DNA of 12,742 bases, from assembly GCA_016929735.1 (NCBI GenBank), contig JAFGID010000103.1, positions 1 through 12,742 of the forward strand, written 5' to 3'. The notes beneath the pieces are model-generated. The model was not told where the DNA came from. It did not search any database and worked only from the letters and a program-made list of their open reading frames with translations. Made by a program: the position numbers and the translations under genes. The DNA is from Ignavibacteriales bacterium (lineage in GTDB: Bacteria; Bacteroidota; Ignavibacteria; Ignavibacteriales; Melioribacteraceae). Of the stretch, positions 1 through 6,064 are shown one piece after another; position 1 is the stretch's first letter; each line of letters begins with the position of its first letter.

Positions 1-150
1 CAATTATTACCGATAGCGACACAATCAATTTATTCAATAGAACAAAAAATGGGATTAAGTAATTTTAAAATATTATATAAAAAATTGCCGACAAAATATA
101 ATCGGCATAAGTTATTTGAATTGACAGATAATTTGAATTATGAGGAATGA
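1..150 (+). CDS. C-terminal tail of an unidentified protein, truncated by the window edge
   Basis: Frame 1 is open from the first base to a TGA at 148-150, giving 49 C-terminal residues that end in NLNYEE. The other two forward frames hit stops early. The stop overlaps the next gene's start as ATGA (147-150), the usual sign of translational coupling, so this is very likely a real gene co-transcribed with nanE. The fragment is Lys-rich and soluble-looking, with no recognisable motif. Partners of nanE in other genomes include sugar kinases, N-acetylneuraminate lyase, deacetylases and transporters, but nothing in these residues lets me choose. Confidence 0.6.
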   Translation, partial: QLLPIATQSIYSIEQKMGLSNFKILYKKLPTKYNRHKLFELTDNLNYEE

Positions 151-845
151 AAATGAATGTTGTTCAATTATTTGAAAAAATAAAAGGTGGGCTTATAGTA
201 TCTTGTCAGGCATTTGGCAACTCGCCATTCAACTCTGCGGAAGGTGTTACAATGTTAGCCAAAGCGGCAAAGCTCGGTGGGGCAGTTGGAATTAGAAGCG
301 AAGGAATTGAAAAGACTAAAATGATTATTGAGATGGTAGGTCTCCCTGTTATCGGTTTAATAAAATCCAAATTTAAAGATGGCTATGTGAAAATAACAGG
401 TCGAATGTCTGATGTAGAAAAGTTAGTCGAGATTGGCTGTGACATTATCGCTGTAGATGGAACATTCAGAAAACGAGAAGGAATGGATGGACCAAATTTT
501 ATTTATAAAATTAAGAAGAATTTTGAATGTCGGATAATGGCTGATATTTCAACATTTGAAGAGGGTGAATTTTGTTTTGATGCGGGTGCTGATTGTATTT
601 CAACTACACTACACGGCTACACTCCCGAAACCGAAAAAGAAAAAACAGACAAACCTAATTTTGAATTAGTCAAGAGATATAAGAATTATTTGCCTTCTCC
701 TGTATTCGCTGAAGGAAGGATTAACACGCCAAGAGATGCAAAAAAAATGCTGAAATGTGGTGCTTGGGGAGTAATAGTTGGAACAGCGATAACAAGACCT
801 GAAGTTATTACAGATTGGTTTGTGAAGGAAATGAAACAGAAATAA
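147..845 (+). CDS. nanE: N-acetylmannosamine-6-phosphate 2-epimerase (NanE)
   Basis: This enzyme interconverts ManNAc-6-phosphate and GlcNAc-6-phosphate in the cytoplasm, the step that feeds sialic acid or ManNAc into the amino-sugar pathway. The 232-residue length and the single TIM-barrel layout match the family. Visible signatures in order are GGLIVSCQA (14-22), GGAVGIR (44-50), PVIGLIK (67-73), DIIAVDGT (99-106), MADIST (131-136), STTLHGYT (152-159), AEGRINTP (188-195) and VVGTAITRP-like (210-218). K73 and E189 align with the catalytic Lys and Glu described for clostridial NanE. The start overlaps the upstream stop by ATGA; an alternative ATG two codons later would change little. No other recognisable sialic acid gene lies in the window, so the rest of the pathway is presumably upstream or elsewhere. 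Confidence 0.95.
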   Translation: MKMNVVQLFEKIKGGLIVSCQAFGNSPFNSAEGVTMLAKAAKLGGAVGIRSEGIEKTKMIIEMVGLPVIGLIKSKFKDGYVKITGRMSDVEKLVEIGCDIIAVDGTFRKREGMDGPNFIYKIKKNFECRIMADISTFEEGEFCFDAGADCISTTLHGYTPETEKEKTDKPNFELVKRYKNYLPSPVFAEGRINTPRDAKKMLKCGAWGVIVGTAITRPEVITDWFVKEMKQK

Positions 846-860
846 ATTTTTTAGGGTAAT

Positions 861-1430
861 ATGGATAAAAATAAATTCTTTTCGAAGATACCTTCTATTC
901 TTTGGGTTATTATTATTCCCTTAGGAATTGGATTATTTATTGGCAGCATGATAGGATTTATTTATTTATCAGCGTATGTTGAAGGATTTATCTCAATAAT
1001 TTTTTTAATTATTTCTTTTTTTATTGTTAAAAGAGCATCAAGACCACGTAAAAGTCAATTCCAAAATCAAGAATCTAGGAAGGGAAAAATCCCATCGATT
1101 GCTTTGGCAGCTTTTATTGTATTTTTTGCTTTAATGGGTGCTGCGTTAGACCAACCGGGAAATTTTATATATAATGAACCCCTTGAATGGATTTTTTGTG
1201 ATGAAGGTTGTGGCCTACAAAGAGGTGTAGATGTTCTTCATCCCAGGCCGGGTGAAACTTATTTAATACAGGATTTTGTTTGTATTGATGACAATAATCA
1301 AATCAGAAAGTATATCGATCCATTTCATGTCTTTCTTTTCCGGTTTGTTGAATATATAATTATTGGCTATTTACTTTACGGAGCAATTATAATAATTCGT
1401 ATAATGCGAGAAAGAAAGCACCTTTACTGA
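861..1430 (+). CDS. four-helix membrane protein of unknown function
   Basis: This is a 189-residue protein I do not recognise. Hydrophobic segments lie at about residues 13-35, 39-57, 77-96 and 160-182. Lys/Arg-rich stretches sit at the N-terminus, at 57-76 and at the C-terminus. By the positive-inside rule both ends are cytoplasmic and the 97-158 loop is outside. That loop carries three cysteines (C113 and C117 in CDEGC, and C141), which could form a disulfide or bind metal. The gene starts 15 bases after nanE with a weak AGGG-like ribosome site, so it may be the last gene of that operon. Its 3' end overlaps the end of the convergent transporter gene by 7 bases. A role linked to nanE is possible but unsupported by sequence. 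Confidence 0.8.
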   Translation: MDKNKFFSKIPSILWVIIIPLGIGLFIGSMIGFIYLSAYVEGFISIIFLIISFFIVKRASRPRKSQFQNQESRKGKIPSIALAAFIVFFALMGAALDQPGNFIYNEPLEWIFCDEGCGLQRGVDVLHPRPGETYLIQDFVCIDDNNQIRKYIDPFHVFLFRFVEYIIIGYLLYGAIIIIRIMRERKHLY

Positions 1431-2842
1431 TAATTAATAAATACTGCAATAGCGAGCAATATTAGTGCAATAATAAAAAATATTATTTGAATTGGCAGCA
1501 TCCATCTAAACCATTTATTCCATGGTATCTTTGCTAATCCAAGAACACCCATGGTTACACCTGATGTTGGTAGTATTGGGGTAATCCAACCTTCACCAAA
1601 TTGAAATGCTAGAACTGCTGTTTGTCTTGTCAAACCTACCAGATCAGCAAGAGGTGCCATAATTGGCATTGTCAGCATAGCTTGTCCTGAACCTGAATGA
1701 ACAAAGAAATTTATTACTCCTTGGGAAATGAACATTGTCTGACTTGCAAATACCGGATGCATATCAGAAATAACATTTGAGACACCGTATAACATTACAT
1801 CAAGAATTTTACCATTCTGCATGATTATTAAAATTGCACGGGCGCACGAAATAATCAATGCAATTCCAACCATATCTTTAGCACCTTCTTTGAAATTATC
1901 TGCTATTTGCGAAAAGCTTAATTTACCTACAATCCCGCACAGAATACCAAGTGCAAAAAACAAACCTGCAATTTCATTTATATACCAACTATATTCCAAT
2001 ATTCCGAAAATTAAAACTCCAATTGCTAAAACAAAAAGAATCAGAATAATTTTGTAATTTATTGTAAAAGGGGCTTTTTCTAAATTATCCAGATGAAAAG
2101 TATGTCTTGTTTGTTTATCAATTTCATACATAGGACTTTTAGTAGGATCTTTTTTTATTCTTGCTGCATACCACATTACGAATGCGATCATGCCACCAGT
2201 ACTTATTGCCCATACGATTATTCGAAATTCTAATCCGGAATAAAGAGGAATCTCTGATATTCCTTGTGCAATTCCAATAATGAAGGGATTTAAAGTTGAA
2301 CCGGCGAATCCTGCAGCAGCACCAAGAAAAGGAATCGCTGTGCCGACAATTGAATCGTATCCTAAAGATAAAGCCAATGGAATAAATATTAAAACAAAAG
2401 GGAGTGTTTCTTCGCACATTCCAAACGTAGAACCACCAATAGAAAAAATTGTCATTGATATGGGTATTAGAAACTTTTGAAGGTGTGGCTTATTAGAAAA
2501 AGTATCCGCAAGTTTCTGAACAGAAACATTTATTGCTCCTGTAGCGGATACTACCATAAACGCACCACCAATTACAAATAAAAATATAATTATGTATGCA
2601 GCATCTTGAAAGCCTTTTATTGGAGCAAGTAATATTTCACCAATTCCTTGCGGTTCATTATCAATAAATTGGAATGAATCAGCGATTACTAATGTCTTGC
2701 CATCTTTTATCTCACGTTGGTATTCACCACCGGGAATTATCCAAGTTAAAATTGCAACGAGAATTACAACAGCAAATATCATTACAAGTGTGTTAAAGTT
2801 ATATTTTTGTTTCATTGAATTTTTATAAATTTTGCATTTCAA
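1424..2842 (-). CDS. YfcC/DcuC-family inner-membrane transporter
   Basis: This is a polytopic transporter of the YfcC branch of the C4-dicarboxylate anaerobic carrier (DcuC-like) superfamily. The full ORF gives 472 residues with about a dozen hydrophobic segments. Diagnostic stretches are the N-terminal LTWIIPGGEYQR, GGSTFGMCEETLPF, FLGAAAGFAGSTLNPF followed by GIAQGI, and near the end HSGSGQAMLTMPIMAPLADL and FGEGWITPILPTSGVTMG. Relatives normally begin shortly before the first helix, so the internal Met at residue 10 (codon 2813-2815, giving 463 residues) is the likelier start. Neither ATG has a Shine-Dalgarno sequence. The substrate is not predictable: family members are annotated variously as dicarboxylate, arginine/ornithine or basic amino acid carriers. 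It is divergent from the cysteine synthase gene and convergent with the membrane protein gene at 861. Confidence 0.92.
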   Translation of the reverse strand: MKCKIYKNSMKQKYNFNTLVMIFAVVILVAILTWIIPGGEYQREIKDGKTLVIADSFQFIDNEPQGIGEILLAPIKGFQDAAYIIIFLFVIGGAFMVVSATGAINVSVQKLADTFSNKPHLQKFLIPISMTIFSIGGSTFGMCEETLPFVLIFIPLALSLGYDSIVGTAIPFLGAAAGFAGSTLNPFIIGIAQGISEIPLYSGLEFRIIVWAISTGGMIAFVMWYAARIKKDPTKSPMYEIDKQTRHTFHLDNLEKAPFTINYKIILILFVLAIGVLIFGILEYSWYINEIAGLFFALGILCGIVGKLSFSQIADNFKEGAKDMVGIALIISCARAILIIMQNGKILDVMLYGVSNVISDMHPVFASQTMFISQGVINFFVHSGSGQAMLTMPIMAPLADLVGLTRQTAVLAFQFGEGWITPILPTSGVTMGVLGLAKIPWNKWFRWMLPIQIIFFIIALILLAIAVFINYQ

Positions 2843-2912
2843 TATATTAAAGAAAAACTGAAAATAAAAATTTGTTATAAAGAAGAATTTTTAATTAAGA
2901 AAAATATTTAAT

Positions 2913-2920
2913 TATTTTTG
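2913..2920 (+). promoter_or_regulatory. possible Bacteroidota-type -7 box (TAnnTTTG) for the cysteine synthase gene
   Basis: TATTTTTG matches the TAnnTTTG consensus of Bacteroidota sigma-A promoters and sits 23 bases before the ATG at 2944, giving a short leader. I see no convincing -33 TTTG at the right distance; the nearest is at 2871-2874, too far away. In such AT-rich DNA the match could be chance. Confidence 0.3.
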
Positions 2921-2943
2921 CAACTAAAAATTCAGGATTTGAA

Positions 2944-3837
2944 ATGATATACGAAAATGTACTTCAGTTGATTGGCAATACCCCTATTATAAGAATAAAT
3001 AATTTAAACCCAAATAAAAATGTAAAAATCTTTGCTAAGTTAGAAGGGTTTAATCCCACAGGAAGTATTAAAGATAGGATTGCACTTAGAATGCTCGAAC
3101 AAGCCGAAGCGGAAGGAAAATTAAGAAAAGAGAAAATCATAATTGAACCGACATCTGGAAATACAGGGGTGGGACTTGCGATGATTGGTGCAATTAAAGG
3201 TTACAAAGTTTTAATTGTTATGAGTCGTGCTGTATCATCAGAAAGAATTAAAATGATAAAAGCTTTCGGAGGAGAAGTCCTTTTGACAAATGCAAAAAAT
3301 GGTACTGACGGAGCAATAAAGAAAGCAAGAGAATTAGTCCAAAAATATCCAAAAAAATATTTTATGCCCGACCAATTTTCAAATAGATATAACAAACTTA
3401 CACATTATAAAACAACTGCTGAAGAAATATGGAAAGCAACAAATGGAAAGATTGATTATTTTGTTTCTGCTATTGGAACTTCGGGAACAATAATGGGAGT
3501 AGGAAAAGGTTTAAAAGAATTAAATCCTAAAATAAAAGTAGTTTGTGCTCATCCAATTAAGGGGCATTATATCCAAGGATTAAAAAATATGGAAGAGGCA
3601 ATTGTACCAGAGATTTACAATCCTGAAAAAATTGATAAAACGATAATGATAGAAAGCGAACAAGCATTCGAGATTGCTAGAAGGGTCGTGAAAGAGGAAG
3701 GAATATTTGTTGGAATGAGCAGTGGTGCTGCTATGCTAGCAGCTTATAATATAGCAAGAAAAATCAAGAGAGGTGTAATAGTTGTAATCTTTCCTGATAG
3801 GGGTGAAAAATATTTGAGCACAAGTTTATTTGAATAG
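2944..3837 (+). CDS. cysteine synthase (O-acetylserine sulfhydrylase, CysM-like)
   Basis: This is a fold-type II PLP enzyme that makes cysteine from an activated serine (typically O-acetylserine) and sulfide in the cytoplasm. The 297 residues match the family. LIGNTP lies at 9-14. The PLP lysine is K43 in PTGSIKDR. The substrate-binding loop PTSGNTG is at 69-75, the PLP-phosphate loop GTSGT at 178-182, and SSGAA near 259-263 supplies the serine that faces the pyridine nitrogen. The ending FPDRGEKYLST resembles the DRGxxYLST end of CysM more than CysK, so isozyme B is favoured. The CysM tag GIRRW is replaced by GLKNM, so the exact donor (O-acetylserine, O-phosphoserine or other) is open. The gene stands alone, divergent from the transporter, with no sulfate-assimilation genes beside it. 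Confidence 0.92.
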   Translation: MIYENVLQLIGNTPIIRINNLNPNKNVKIFAKLEGFNPTGSIKDRIALRMLEQAEAEGKLRKEKIIIEPTSGNTGVGLAMIGAIKGYKVLIVMSRAVSSERIKMIKAFGGEVLLTNAKNGTDGAIKKARELVQKYPKKYFMPDQFSNRYNKLTHYKTTAEEIWKATNGKIDYFVSAIGTSGTIMGVGKGLKELNPKIKVVCAHPIKGHYIQGLKNMEEAIVPEIYNPEKIDKTIMIESEQAFEIARRVVKEEGIFVGMSSGAAMLAAYNIARKIKRGVIVVIFPDRGEKYLSTSLFE

Positions 3838-3927
3838 ATTATTCTCAATAAAGTTAGAAATAGAAAAATCAATTCCTACTATTTAGTTCGTGAGGTAAAA
3901 ACCTACCAAAATTTTTATTAAACCAAA

Positions 3928-3938
3928 ATGTCGGACAT
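3928..3938. promoter_or_regulatory. palindrome ATGTC-g-GACAT, possible activator-binding site
   Basis: This is a perfect 5+1+5 inverted repeat, overlapped by a second repeat GTCG-N6-CGAC (3930-3943). Its centre lies about 105 bases upstream of the candidate -12 element, within the range where NtrC-family activators usually bind. No second copy was found nearby. A site of this length can arise by chance. Confidence 0.25.
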
Positions 3939-4025
3939 TCGACCATATAGTCTAGTACTTTAATAATTACTCTTATCAATAATTTGGAACTCCTTAAAAA
4001 ATAATAACTTAACAAAGCAATCTTT

Positions 4026-4041
4026 TGGTATAATCTTTGTT
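4026..4041 (+). promoter_or_regulatory. candidate sigma54-type (-24/-12) promoter of the envelope operon
   Basis: TGGTATAATCTTTGTT aligns with the RpoN consensus TGGCACGNNNNTTGCW. The GG at 4027-4028 and the G of the -12 element at 4039 have the exact canonical spacing, and TTG is present. The -12 C is T here, and the -24 CAC is TAT. The predicted transcript start is near 4052, 25 bases before the ATG. The same bases contain a TATAAT (4029-4034) that could be an ordinary -10 box; the nearest -35-like TTAACA (4009-4014) leaves a 14-base spacer, too short. The NtrC-family activator encoded downstream makes the RpoN reading attractive but unproven. Confidence 0.35.
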
Positions 4042-4076
4042 TAAGAAACAACGTTATCAATTTCAAAGGTGTAATA

Positions 4077-4490
4077 ATGAAGATATCTTTAAAAATTTTA
4101 TTTATTCTTCTTTTTATTCTTCTTCACTCTGTAATTTTTTCGCAAGATACTACAAATCAAAATAATCAGGGAAATAATTTTATTGATTTGGATGGTGATG
4201 GCTATAACGATAATGCTCCTGACCATGATGGTGATGGTATTCCCAATGGATTAGATCCGGATTACAATCCTCAAAAGCATCAATGGGGAAAAAAGAAATT
4301 TGTTGATTTAGATGGTGATGGTATCGATGATAATATTTTAAATGAAGATAGAAAGCAAAAAGGAAAAATTAATAGCGATAATCAAGAAAACAAAGGCAAA
4401 CTGCAAAAAGGTAAGTGGTATTTCGACAGTTCAAAATTCAGAAAAAGTTATAGTGAAGAACAGACAAAAGGGAAAGGAAATATTAATTAA
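4077..4490 (+). CDS. small exported protein with three DGDG calcium-loop-like motifs
   Basis: This 137-residue protein opens with a clear signal peptide (Lys then a long Leu/Ile/Phe core, cleavage likely after FSQ near residue 23). Three acidic loops follow: DLDGDGYNDN (37-46), DHDGDGIPNGLDPD (49-62) and DLDGDGIDDN (77-86). The DxDxDG pattern is typical of EF-hand-like, dockerin-like and thrombospondin type 3 calcium loops. The C-terminal 50 residues are Lys-rich with KWYFDSSKFRKSY, so the protein is acidic in the middle and basic at the end. The ribosome site is AAAGGTG (4065-4071). It is first in a four-gene operon; the next gene starts 31 bases later and shares the third motif almost exactly. 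Calcium binding is inferred from the motif; the function is unknown. Confidence 0.85.
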   Translation: MKISLKILFILLFILLHSVIFSQDTTNQNNQGNNFIDLDGDGYNDNAPDHDGDGIPNGLDPDYNPQKHQWGKKKFVDLDGDGIDDNILNEDRKQKGKINSDNQENKGKLQKGKWYFDSSKFRKSYSEEQTKGKGNIN

Positions 4491-4510
4491 TAATTTACAT
4501 AATAATTTTT

Positions 4511-4516
4511 AGGAGG
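4511..4516 (+). promoter_or_regulatory. strong Shine-Dalgarno AGGAGG
   Basis: A perfect AGGAGG lies five bases before the ATG at 4522. It is by far the best ribosome site in the window; many other genes here have weak or none. It fixes the start and suggests this small secreted protein is made in quantity. Confidence 0.8.
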
Positions 4517-4521
4517 TTACG

Positions 4522-4899
4522 ATGGGAACCAAAGTTTTTTTTAGTTTATTTGTTCTGAGTCTTTTATTTATATCTAGCAGCATCATCACTGCGCAAGAAA
4601 AAAACCCTGTCCAAACACAAAGTTTCAATAAAGCAAAATGGGTTGATGTAGATGGTGATGGCATCGCTGATAATTATCAGTTCAAGACTTTTAGATTAAG
4701 AATTCAAAACAAAGATGGCTCTGCATTAGAAAATCAGAACAGAGTTAAAGCTCAGGATGGTAGTTGCTACAGGTATTTATATCAGCACAGAAACTTTTTT
4801 GGTAAGGGATATAAGCAATATAGGAAAATGAATGGAAATGAATCTTTGGGTGATGGAAATATGTATCAATGGAAGAAAGGAAAACAGGGTAGTAATTAA
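4522..4899 (+). CDS. small exported protein with one DGDG motif and a basic tail
   Basis: This 125-residue protein has a signal peptide (residues 1 to about 25, ending TAQ before EKN). A single calcium-loop-like motif WVDVDGDGIADN (40-51) follows. After it comes a Lys/Arg/Tyr/Gln-rich region with one cysteine (C82) and repeated basic-aromatic stretches such as YRYLYQHRNFFGKGYKQYRK. The motif is nearly identical, in protein and DNA, to the third motif of the preceding gene (77-86 there), so the two look related by duplication of that segment. The rest of the two proteins does not align obviously. It lies second in the operon, 42 bases before the beta-barrel gene. No known family is recognised. 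The basic tail could bind an acidic surface polymer or the outer membrane, which is speculation. Confidence 0.85.
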   Translation: MGTKVFFSLFVLSLLFISSSIITAQEKNPVQTQSFNKAKWVDVDGDGIADNYQFKTFRLRIQNKDGSALENQNRVKAQDGSCYRYLYQHRNFFGKGYKQYRKMNGNESLGDGNMYQWKKGKQGSN

Positions 4900-4941
4900 T
4901 AGAAAGAATTTCAAAAAACATATTAAAATTATGGAGAAAAA

Positions 4942-6039
4942 ATGAAATTTATTAAAAATTATGGACGACTAGTAATACTGTTTTTATTATTACTATCAAA
5001 CTTAAGTAATGCACAATTTTTATTCAGTATTTCAACTGACCAGGAGTATAACGATAATCCCTTTAACTCGCCAAATCCATTATCTTCAGTAGTTTCATCT
5101 TATGATTTAGGAGTTGAATCATATTTTGGCGATTTTAACTTAGGTTACTATGGCAGCTATACAATGTTTAGTGAATTTAGTCAAAGAGATTTCTGGTGGC
5201 ATCAATTTGGTTTGTGGTATTATAGCGAAAATGGTTCAACATCAGGTGGTTTATATGCAGAACAAAGGATGAATAAAGACATATACAATTTTTATGATTA
5301 TATGAATTTTGTTGGCTATCTAAAATTTTTATTTGAAATAGAAGATTTTTATAACACATTACATATTACTGCAGAATATACAAAATATGATTATTTCACA
5401 GACTTAAATAATATATTGGCGTCTGGAGGATACAGAATTTCAAGAAGTTTTGAATCGGGTACAACAGCTATATTAGGTAGTATATTTAGCTACAAAAATT
5501 ATTTTGATGATGAAATAGTTATAACGAGTGGAAATAAAACTCCTTATACAATGCATTTATCATTATACGGAAGAATTGCTCAATCTGTAACAAGTACAAC
5601 AGGAATAGCGGCTCAATTTACTAATCGAAATATTTTAGATGGAACAGGTAATTACAATATGCAATTAAATCAACCTTATGGTGATGAATCAGGTTTATTT
5701 GATGACCCTGTAAGTTACGAAGGGTATGCATTTACTGGTGAATTAACACAAATTTTACCATTTGAAATTATTCTTAAAGCAGGTTATTCCTACAACAATA
5801 AAGACTATAAATTCCAAGGTATTTATACTGGGGATACTACCTACACATATACAACAACTCGCCTTGATAAACAAAACAATCTATATTTTGGGTTAAAAAA
5901 AACCTTTGCGTTGAGTGAATCTGGCGATATAGAATTAATTGTTGCTTTGAGGTATCAAATGATTAACAATTCCTCAAATAGTTACTGGTTTAATTATAAA
6001 ACAAATTCAATAGGATTGAATTTAGATTTACAATTTTAA
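4942..6039 (+). CDS. outer-membrane beta-barrel protein
   Basis: This 365-residue protein has a signal peptide (about 1-24, ending SNAQ). The rest is dominated by alternating polar/hydrophobic stretches of 8-12 residues rich in Tyr, Phe, Gly and Asn, with Asp/Asn-rich turns. It ends in NLDLQF, and the terminal Phe is the classical outer-membrane insertion signal. An N-terminal EYNDNPFNSP is reminiscent of the first strand-turn of many FCB-group barrels. No TonB box or plug domain is present, so it is not a TonB-dependent receptor. A simple barrel of roughly 14-16 strands (porin, anchor or secretion partner) is likely. GGAG at 4932-4935 is a reasonable ribosome site. It stands between two small secreted proteins and a lipoprotein, which suggests a shared surface complex. 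The barrel fold is fairly sure; the cargo is unknown. Confidence 0.85.
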   Translation: MKFIKNYGRLVILFLLLLSNLSNAQFLFSISTDQEYNDNPFNSPNPLSSVVSSYDLGVESYFGDFNLGYYGSYTMFSEFSQRDFWWHQFGLWYYSENGSTSGGLYAEQRMNKDIYNFYDYMNFVGYLKFLFEIEDFYNTLHITAEYTKYDYFTDLNNILASGGYRISRSFESGTTAILGSIFSYKNYFDDEIVITSGNKTPYTMHLSLYGRIAQSVTSTTGIAAQFTNRNILDGTGNYNMQLNQPYGDESGLFDDPVSYEGYAFTGELTQILPFEIILKAGYSYNNKDYKFQGIYTGDTTYTYTTTRLDKQNNLYFGLKKTFALSESGDIELIVALRYQMINNSSNSYWFNYKTNSIGLNLDLQF

Positions 6040-6051
6040 TTTATTGGAAAT

Positions 6052-6058
6052 AAAGGAG
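6052..6058 (+). promoter_or_regulatory. Shine-Dalgarno AAAGGAG that fixes the lipoprotein start
   Basis: AAAGGAG lies six bases before ATG 6065. A longer in-frame reading would begin at a TTG (6044), upstream of this ribosome site, and would add seven charged residues before the signal peptide. The ATG at 6065 is therefore chosen. Confidence 0.8.
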
Positions 6059-6064
6059 TTTGAA

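Larger units (their letters stand above)
3838..4076. other. 239-base intergenic region with a palindrome and a candidate promoter
   Basis: No convincing gene lies here. A minus-strand ORF of 65 codons (3869-4066) is Lys/Leu/Phe-rich, has no motif or ribosome site, and looks spurious. The stretch holds a weak 4-bp hairpin (AGGT/ACCT, 3893-3904) before a T-rich run that might end cysteine synthase transcription. It also holds the palindrome at 3928-3938 and the promoter candidate at 4026-4041. It is the largest gene-free stretch in the window and the natural place for control of the downstream envelope operon. Confidence 0.6.

Noticed and set aside
86..107. Hairpin TGCCGA-N10-TCGGCA
   Set aside because: Only 6 bp, lies inside the upstream partial gene just before its coupled stop/start, and no T tract follows; not a terminator.
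1821..2480. Several plus- and minus-strand ORFs within the transporter gene
   Set aside because: They are out-of-frame shadows of a clearly recognised YfcC-family protein.
3893..3920. Weak hairpin AGGT/ACCT before a T-rich run as the terminator of the cysteine synthase gene
   Set aside because: A 4-bp stem is too weak to call; kept only as a remark in the intergenic entry.
4009..4034. TTAACA plus TATAAT as a sigma70-type promoter
   Set aside because: The spacer is 14 bases, too short for a normal promoter, and the Bacteroidota-type consensus differs; left as an alternative reading of the same site.
3869..4066. 65-codon minus-strand ORF in the intergenic region
   Set aside because: No ribosome site, no motif, composition typical of AT-rich noncoding DNA, and it covers the likely control region of the envelope operon.
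6044..6064. TTG start adding seven residues to the lipoprotein
   Set aside because: The strong AAAGGAG lies downstream of this TTG and correctly spaced for ATG 6065, which gives a normal type II signal peptide.
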